Positions 5,373 to 8,805 of a DNA stretch of 8,805 nucleotides are shown in pieces. Each line of letters opens with the position of its first letter. Within the stretch, counting starts at the first letter, position 1. Location of the stretch: NCBI GenBank assembly GCA_002433335.1, contig DJHY01000011.1, forward strand, positions 1-8,805, read 5' to 3'. The DNA comes from Rhodospirillaceae bacterium UBA6608. GTDB taxonomy: Bacteria; Pseudomonadota; Alphaproteobacteria; Rhodospirillales_A; Casp-alpha2. The notes under the pieces were generated by a model. That model was not told the DNA's origin and did not search any database. It saw only the letters and a list, made by a program, of their open reading frames with translations. A program made the translations under genes and the position numbers.

Positions 5373-7790
5373 ATGCTTGGATCGTTGAAGGTGGACCTGA
5401 AGGGCGCGAAGATTTCGCGCAAATTGCCGCTTAGCTTTTTCATCACGACGCTGTTCGCGAGCGTCCTGATCGGCGCGGTCAGCTATTGGAAAGCGTCGAG
5501 CGACCTCCGCCACGAAGCGGAAAAAGAATACTACGGGTTCGCCGCTAGCCGCGCGGCCGCGATGCGGTTCTATCTGGATTCCATCAAACAGGATCTGGAC
5601 AGCCTGTCGGAAAGCTCGATGACGCAAGATGCGTTGACGGGATTCGCCGGTGCCTGGGGAAAACTGGGCAGCGATCCGAGCAAGACCTTGCAAGCGGCCT
5701 ATATCACCGACAACCCCAACCCAACCGGCGAAAAGCATAAGCTGGACGCGGCATCGGGCGATGCGGACTATCACAAGGTCCACGCCAAATATCACCCGTG
5801 GCTGCGCCGCTTCCTCGAAGCGCGCGGTTACTACGACATTTTCCTGTTCGCGCCCAACGGCGACCTTGTCTACACGGTGTTCAAGGAATTGGATTACGCC
5901 ACCAACCTGAATTCGGGGCAGTGGAAGGACACGGACCTGGGCAACGCGTTCCGCGCGGCGGTCGCGGCAAAGCAGGGAACGCAGACGTTTTTTGATTTCA
6001 AAGCTTATGCCCCCAGCGCGGGCGCGCCTGCGGCATTCATTTCCCAGCCGGTATTCGGCGCGGATGGAAAGTTGCTGGGCGTCCTGGCGTTCCAAATGCC
6101 GGTCGACAACATTAATCGACTGATGCAGGCCCATGAAGGAATGGGTGAAACCGGCGAGAGCTACCTGGTCGGCAGTGACAAGCTGATGCGCAGTTCGTCC
6201 CGGTTCTCCAAAGAATCGACAATCCTGAAAGAATCCATTCCGGGCGATGCCGTGGCCTTGGCATTGGGTGGTGAAACCGGCGCCCATGTTGTCGAAGGTC
6301 ACCGGGGTAAACCGGTGCTGGAAGCCTATCACCCGCTGGAGTTTCTCGGCACGAAATGGGCGGTGATTGCCGAAGTCGAGGCGCACGAGATTTTCAGCCC
6401 GGTGTCGGAATTGCGCCTTTTCATCTTGGTTCTGGTCGTTGTCGCTGTTGTCGTCAGCAGCTTGAGCGGCATGGCCCTGGCGCATGGTGTCGCTGGTCCT
6501 ATTGAGGAAGTCCGCGATGCGATCGACAAGCTTGCCGGCGGTGATAATGCCGCGCAAATCCCCGGCACGGATCGTGGCGATGAAATCGGGTTGATGGCCC
6601 GGTCGCTGACCCAGATCCAAGGCGCGGCGCGCGACGCGAGCCGCCTGCAGACGATGGTCGAAAATATGCCGATCAACGTCATGATGGCCGACCCGACGAC
6701 GTTCGAAATCAACTACGCCAACAAGACCACCATCGAGACCCTGCGGACCTTGGAGCATTTGTTGCCGATCAAGGCCGACGACCTGGTCGGAACCTGTATC
6801 GATGTCTTCCACAAGCACCCGCCGCACCAACGGGCGATGCTGGGCGATCCGTCGAACCTGCCGCATAAAGCGAAGATTACGCTGGGCGATGAAATTCTCG
6901 AGCTCAATGTTTCCGCCATCATTGACGGTCAGGGCACATACATCGGCCCGATGGTGACCTGGAGCATCGTGACCGAGCAGACCATGATCGCGAACGAAGC
7001 GGTCGATGTTACGGAGTTGGCCAAGAAATCCGCGGCGAACGTCCTGAAGACCACGGAGGCGTTGGTCAAGGGATCGGAGCAAAGCTCCAGCCGCTCGGTC
7101 AACGTGGCCGACCTGGCCCAGGAAACTCTGGATCGCATCACCGCCGTGGCGGCCGCGACCGAAGAATTGGCCAGCTCGGTCAGCGAGGTCGAAAGTCAGG
7201 TCGTGCGGTCGTCCGACGTTGCCCGCTCGGCGGTGCAGCGCGCCAACGAAGCCAACGAAAAGGTCACGGGCCTGGCCGATGCGGCCAACCGGATCGGCAA
7301 CGTGGTCGAACTTATCCGCGACGTGGCGGAACAGACCAATCTGTTGGCCCTGAACGCGACCATCGAAGCGGCCCGCGCGGGAGATGCCGGTAAAGGCTTT
7401 GCCGTCGTCGCCTCCGAGGTCAAGAACCTGGCCAACCAAACGACCAAGGCGACCGAGGAAATCGCCAGCCAGATCGTGGCCGTGCAGAACGAAACGCAGG
7501 ATTCGGTCCGGGCAATTCAGGAAATTGCCGAGGTCATCCGGGACATCGACAGCATCACCAACGAAGTGCGGGCCGCGATCGAACAGCAAACCGACGCGAC
7601 CCAGGAGATCAGCGCCAACGTCCAGGAATCGACGGCGGCCATGAACAAGGTTGCGGACAACATTTCCGATGTCACGCAACGGAACCTGTTGGGAATGGGG
7701 GCGTCGATCAAGGTTATCTGGCAGACGCGCAAGTTGATCGAACCGATGGACAAGCTCCGCTCGAGCATCGACAACTTCCTCAAGAGCTAA
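5373..7790 (+). CDS. Methyl-accepting chemotaxis protein with Cache-like periplasmic sensor, HAMP and PAS-like domains
   Basis: This 805-aa inner-membrane chemoreceptor passes ligand signals to CheA/CheW. Order: TM1 about 19-39; a large periplasmic sensor about 43-345, with [20 protein letters not shown] (153-172) and [12 protein letters not shown] (256-267), both typical of Cache-type receptors; TM2 about 348-371; HAMP about 373-420, with G-P-I (375-377) and D-E-I-G-L-M (403-408). A PAS-like domain follows at about 427-535, then the signalling coiled coil from about 540 to 770. Its hairpin tip is intact, from [20 protein letters not shown] (651-670) through G-F-A-V-V-A (675-680), so CheA/CheW contact is likely. 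There is no C-terminal CheR/CheB pentapeptide; the tail ends N-F-L-K-S. A GGTGA ribosome site precedes the ATG. A STAS gene follows after 41 bp. The ligand is unknown. Confidence 0.96.
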   Translation: MLGSLKVDLKGAKISRKLPLSFFITTLFASVLIGAVSYWKASSDLRHEAEKEYYGFAASRAAAMRFYLDSIKQDLDSLSESSMTQDALTGFAGAWGKLGSDPSKTLQAAYITDNPNPTGEKHKLDAASGDADYHKVHAKYHPWLRRFLEARGYYDIFLFAPNGDLVYTVFKELDYATNLNSGQWKDTDLGNAFRAAVAAKQGTQTFFDFKAYAPSAGAPAAFISQPVFGADGKLLGVLAFQMPVDNINRLMQAHEGMGETGESYLVGSDKLMRSSSRFSKESTILKESIPGDAVALALGGETGAHVVEGHRGKPVLEAYHPLEFLGTKWAVIAEVEAHEIFSPVSELRLFILVLVVVAVVVSSLSGMALAHGVAGPIEEVRDAIDKLAGGDNAAQIPGTDRGDEIGLMARSLTQIQGAARDASRLQTMVENMPINVMMADPTTFEINYANKTTIETLRTLEHLLPIKADDLVGTCIDVFHKHPPHQRAMLGDPSNLPHKAKITLGDEILELNVSAIIDGQGTYIGPMVTWSIVTEQTMIANEAVDVTELAKKSAANVLKTTEALVKGSEQSSSRSVNVADLAQETLDRITAVAAATEELASSVSEVESQVVRSSDVARSAVQRANEANEKVTGLADAANRIGNVVELIRDVAEQTNLLALNATIEAARAGDAGKGFAVVASEVKNLANQTTKATEEIASQIVAVQNETQDSVRAIQEIAEVIRDIDSITNEVRAAIEQQTDATQEISANVQESTAAMNKVADNISDVTQRNLLGMGASIKVIWQTRKLIEPMDKLRSSIDNFLKS

Positions 7791-7831
7791 TCGCAGTCTG
7801 ATCCTGCGCCCAAAGAATTAGGAGAATTACC

Positions 7832-8131
7832 GTGGAATATCGCATCAACGAAAACGGAAGCGAACGCGAGATCATGATGGAAGGGTCGTTCGGCTTCGAG
7901 GACAACTCGGTCGTCGAACGTTTGGTTGAAAGCCTCAGCCAGGGCGGGAACATCGTTCTGAACCTGTCGCAACTGCAGAAAATCGATTCCGCCGGGCTGG
8001 GTATGATCGTTCTGATCAAGGACGAGGTCGAGGCCGTGGGCGGGAGCTTCGCCGTGCGTGGTGCGACCGGCCAGGTGCATAAGATGTTGGAAGTGTCGCG
8101 GTTCAATCAGTTGATGACGGTGCATCCCTAA
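7832..8131 (+). CDS. STAS-domain anti-sigma-factor antagonist (RsbV/SpoIIAA-like)
   Basis: This 99-aa single-domain protein is the normal size for a STAS antagonist. In partner switches such proteins, when unphosphorylated, bind an RsbW-type kinase and release its target; the kinase inactivates them by serine phosphorylation. The core motif is K-I-D-S-A-G-L-G-M-I (50-59). Ser53 aligns with the phosphorylated serine of SpoIIAA/RsbV, and Asp52 precedes it as usual. V-L-N-L-S (42-46) forms the strand before it, and 'G-G-S-F-A-V-R-G-A' (70-78) the later strand. The start is a GTG with AGGAG (7820-7824) 7 nt upstream. It lies 41 bp after the chemoreceptor and 15 bp before a HATPase kinase gene, consistent with one operon under the sigma-54 promoter. 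Family call is strong; the downstream regulatory target is not visible. Confidence 0.94.
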   Translation: MEYRINENGSEREIMMEGSFGFEDNSVVERLVESLSQGGNIVLNLSQLQKIDSAGLGMIVLIKDEVEAVGGSFAVRGATGQVHKMLEVSRFNQLMTVHP

Positions 8132-8132
8132 C

Positions 8133-8149
8133 GGAGGGCTGCATCCGTG
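8133..8149 (+). promoter_or_regulatory. Ribosome site GGAGGG and GTG start of the kinase gene
   Basis: GGAGGG (8133-8138) begins one base after the STAS stop codon and lies 8 nt ahead of GTG 8147-8149. The frame from this GTG stays open to the window edge and contains all the ATPase boxes in order, which fixes both frame and probable start. Confidence 0.7.
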
Positions 8150-8805
8150 ACGACTTGGACTGTTGCAGCCGTCGGCTGCGCGGATGGTCTGGCTGAGCAG
8201 GTTTGCGCGCTTTCTCTGCCGGCGATGGATGCCGTTTTTTCTCCCGGTGAAGCCACCGGCACGGGCAATCATTGCATTCTAAGCGGCAACTCGATCGCCG
8301 GGGTAGTGGACGGGATCACCAGTCCTACATGGGGTGTGATCGAGGTTCTGCCCGATGACCCCGAGGCCGACTTGGCGACCGTCTTGATGAACGGCGCCGC
8401 GACCGGGACTTGCTTTGCAGCAGTCCATACGGCGACGGCGTTGGACTTCGACCTGCCGGGAGCATTGGTCCGCGCCGCGGTCCGAACGATGGGCGACGCC
8501 ATCGCAGTGACCGAAGATCGACAAATGGACATCGAGACGGTTCTGCGTGAACTGCTGATGAACGCGGCGGTCCACGGCAACCTGGAACTGCAATCGCCGG
8601 TCGCGTCGTCCCTTTCCGTTCGCGAACATCATGCCGAGGTCGCGCGCCGCCTGAAGGACGCGCGCTATCGCATGCGCCGCGTTCGGGTCGAGGTCCTGAT
8701 GGACCACGAAGCGTTTTCGGTTTCCGTTTGTGACGAAGGAAACGGTTACGAGCAGGCGGGCGAGGCGGACCCCGACGGATACAGCGGGCGCGGACGGATG
8801 ATCAT
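8147..8805 (+). CDS. RsbW-like HATPase serine/anti-sigma kinase with N-terminal extension (partial, C-terminus off right edge)
   Basis: The frame is open from GTG 8147 to the edge, giving 219 residues. From about 105 onward it is a GHKL/HATPase_c_2 ATP-binding domain. The N box is E135-L-L-M-N139-A-A-V-H143-G144-N145, with the Mg-binding Asn and the HG pair of RsbW/SpoIIAB kinases. The G1 box is D196-E-G-N-G200, and the start of the G2 box is S213-G-R-G216. Between N and G1 boxes lie about 50 residues with a basic helix (R167-R180), longer than in SpoIIAB but like the stress-type HATPase_c_2 proteins of many proteobacteria. Residues 1-104 match no domain I can name; alternating strands and helices could be a degenerate receiver-like fold, a guess only. 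It follows the STAS gene by 15 bp, so it probably phosphorylates that protein on Ser53 and holds an unseen partner. Alternatives such as a phosphatase-fused regulator cannot be excluded without the missing end. Confidence 0.87.
   Translation, partial: MTTWTVAAVGCADGLAEQVCALSLPAMDAVFSPGEATGTGNHCILSGNSIAGVVDGITSPTWGVIEVLPDDPEADLATVLMNGAATGTCFAAVHTATALDFDLPGALVRAAVRTMGDAIAVTEDRQMDIETVLRELLMNAAVHGNLELQSPVASSLSVREHHAEVARRLKDARYRMRRVRVEVLMDHEAFSVSVCDEGNGYEQAGEADPDGYSGRGRMI

Noticed and set aside
5352..7679. A 775-codon open frame on the minus strand covering nearly the whole chemoreceptor gene
   Set aside because: It mirrors a GC-rich coding sequence, is rich in Arg/Gly/Asp/His as antisense frames of such genes are, has no recognisable domain, and the opposite strand encodes an unmistakable chemoreceptor.
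1..8805. CRISPR arrays, tRNA/rRNA genes, insertion sequences, toxin-antitoxin or phage genes
   Set aside because: Looked for by eye on both strands; no regularly spaced repeats, tRNA-like folds, transposase frames or terminal repeats were seen.

Overview
The window looks like chromosomal DNA from a motile, metabolically versatile alphaproteobacterium. The GC-rich third codon positions, a TctABC-type uptake system, a large Cache/HAMP/PAS chemoreceptor and a STAS/HATPase partner switch together suggest Rhodospirillales or a close relative. That placement is inference from gene content only. There are no rRNA or tRNA genes, CRISPR arrays, insertion sequences or other signs of mobile DNA.

The left part (1-2840) is a solute-uptake module. 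On the minus strand, a periplasmic binding protein (TctC/Bug type) is followed by a TctB-type small membrane subunit that runs off the left edge. The large TctA subunit presumably lies beyond it. A LysR-type regulator is read divergently on the plus strand. Its best start is a GTG at 1608, and it carries two HTH domains in tandem instead of one. The gap between regulator and transporter holds a good minus-strand promoter and several dyads. Two inverted repeats sit between tctC and tctB.

The middle part (2847-5009) is catabolic or accessory. A crotonase-superfamily enzyme and an upstream GNAT acetyltransferase share the minus strand and may be cotranscribed. A HAD-superfamily 'haloacid dehalogenase type II'-like gene is read divergently from the acetyltransferase and ends at a plausible intrinsic terminator. 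The crotonase homologue lacks both catalytic glutamates of classical enoyl-CoA hydratase.

The right part (5010-8805) is a sensory module. A 363-bp non-coding region carries a near-perfect sigma-54 promoter (GG-N10-GC) with a perfect inverted repeat just upstream of it. Downstream, in one direction and with short gaps, come a transmembrane chemoreceptor with an extra PAS-like domain, a STAS anti-sigma-factor antagonist (RsbV/SpoIIAA type) and the start of an RsbW-like HATPase protein kinase with a roughly 100-residue N-terminal extension. The kinase runs off the right edge. The arrangement suggests that a chemoreceptor is coupled, at least transcriptionally, to a serine-phosphorylation partner switch. 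This is the most interesting part of the window.
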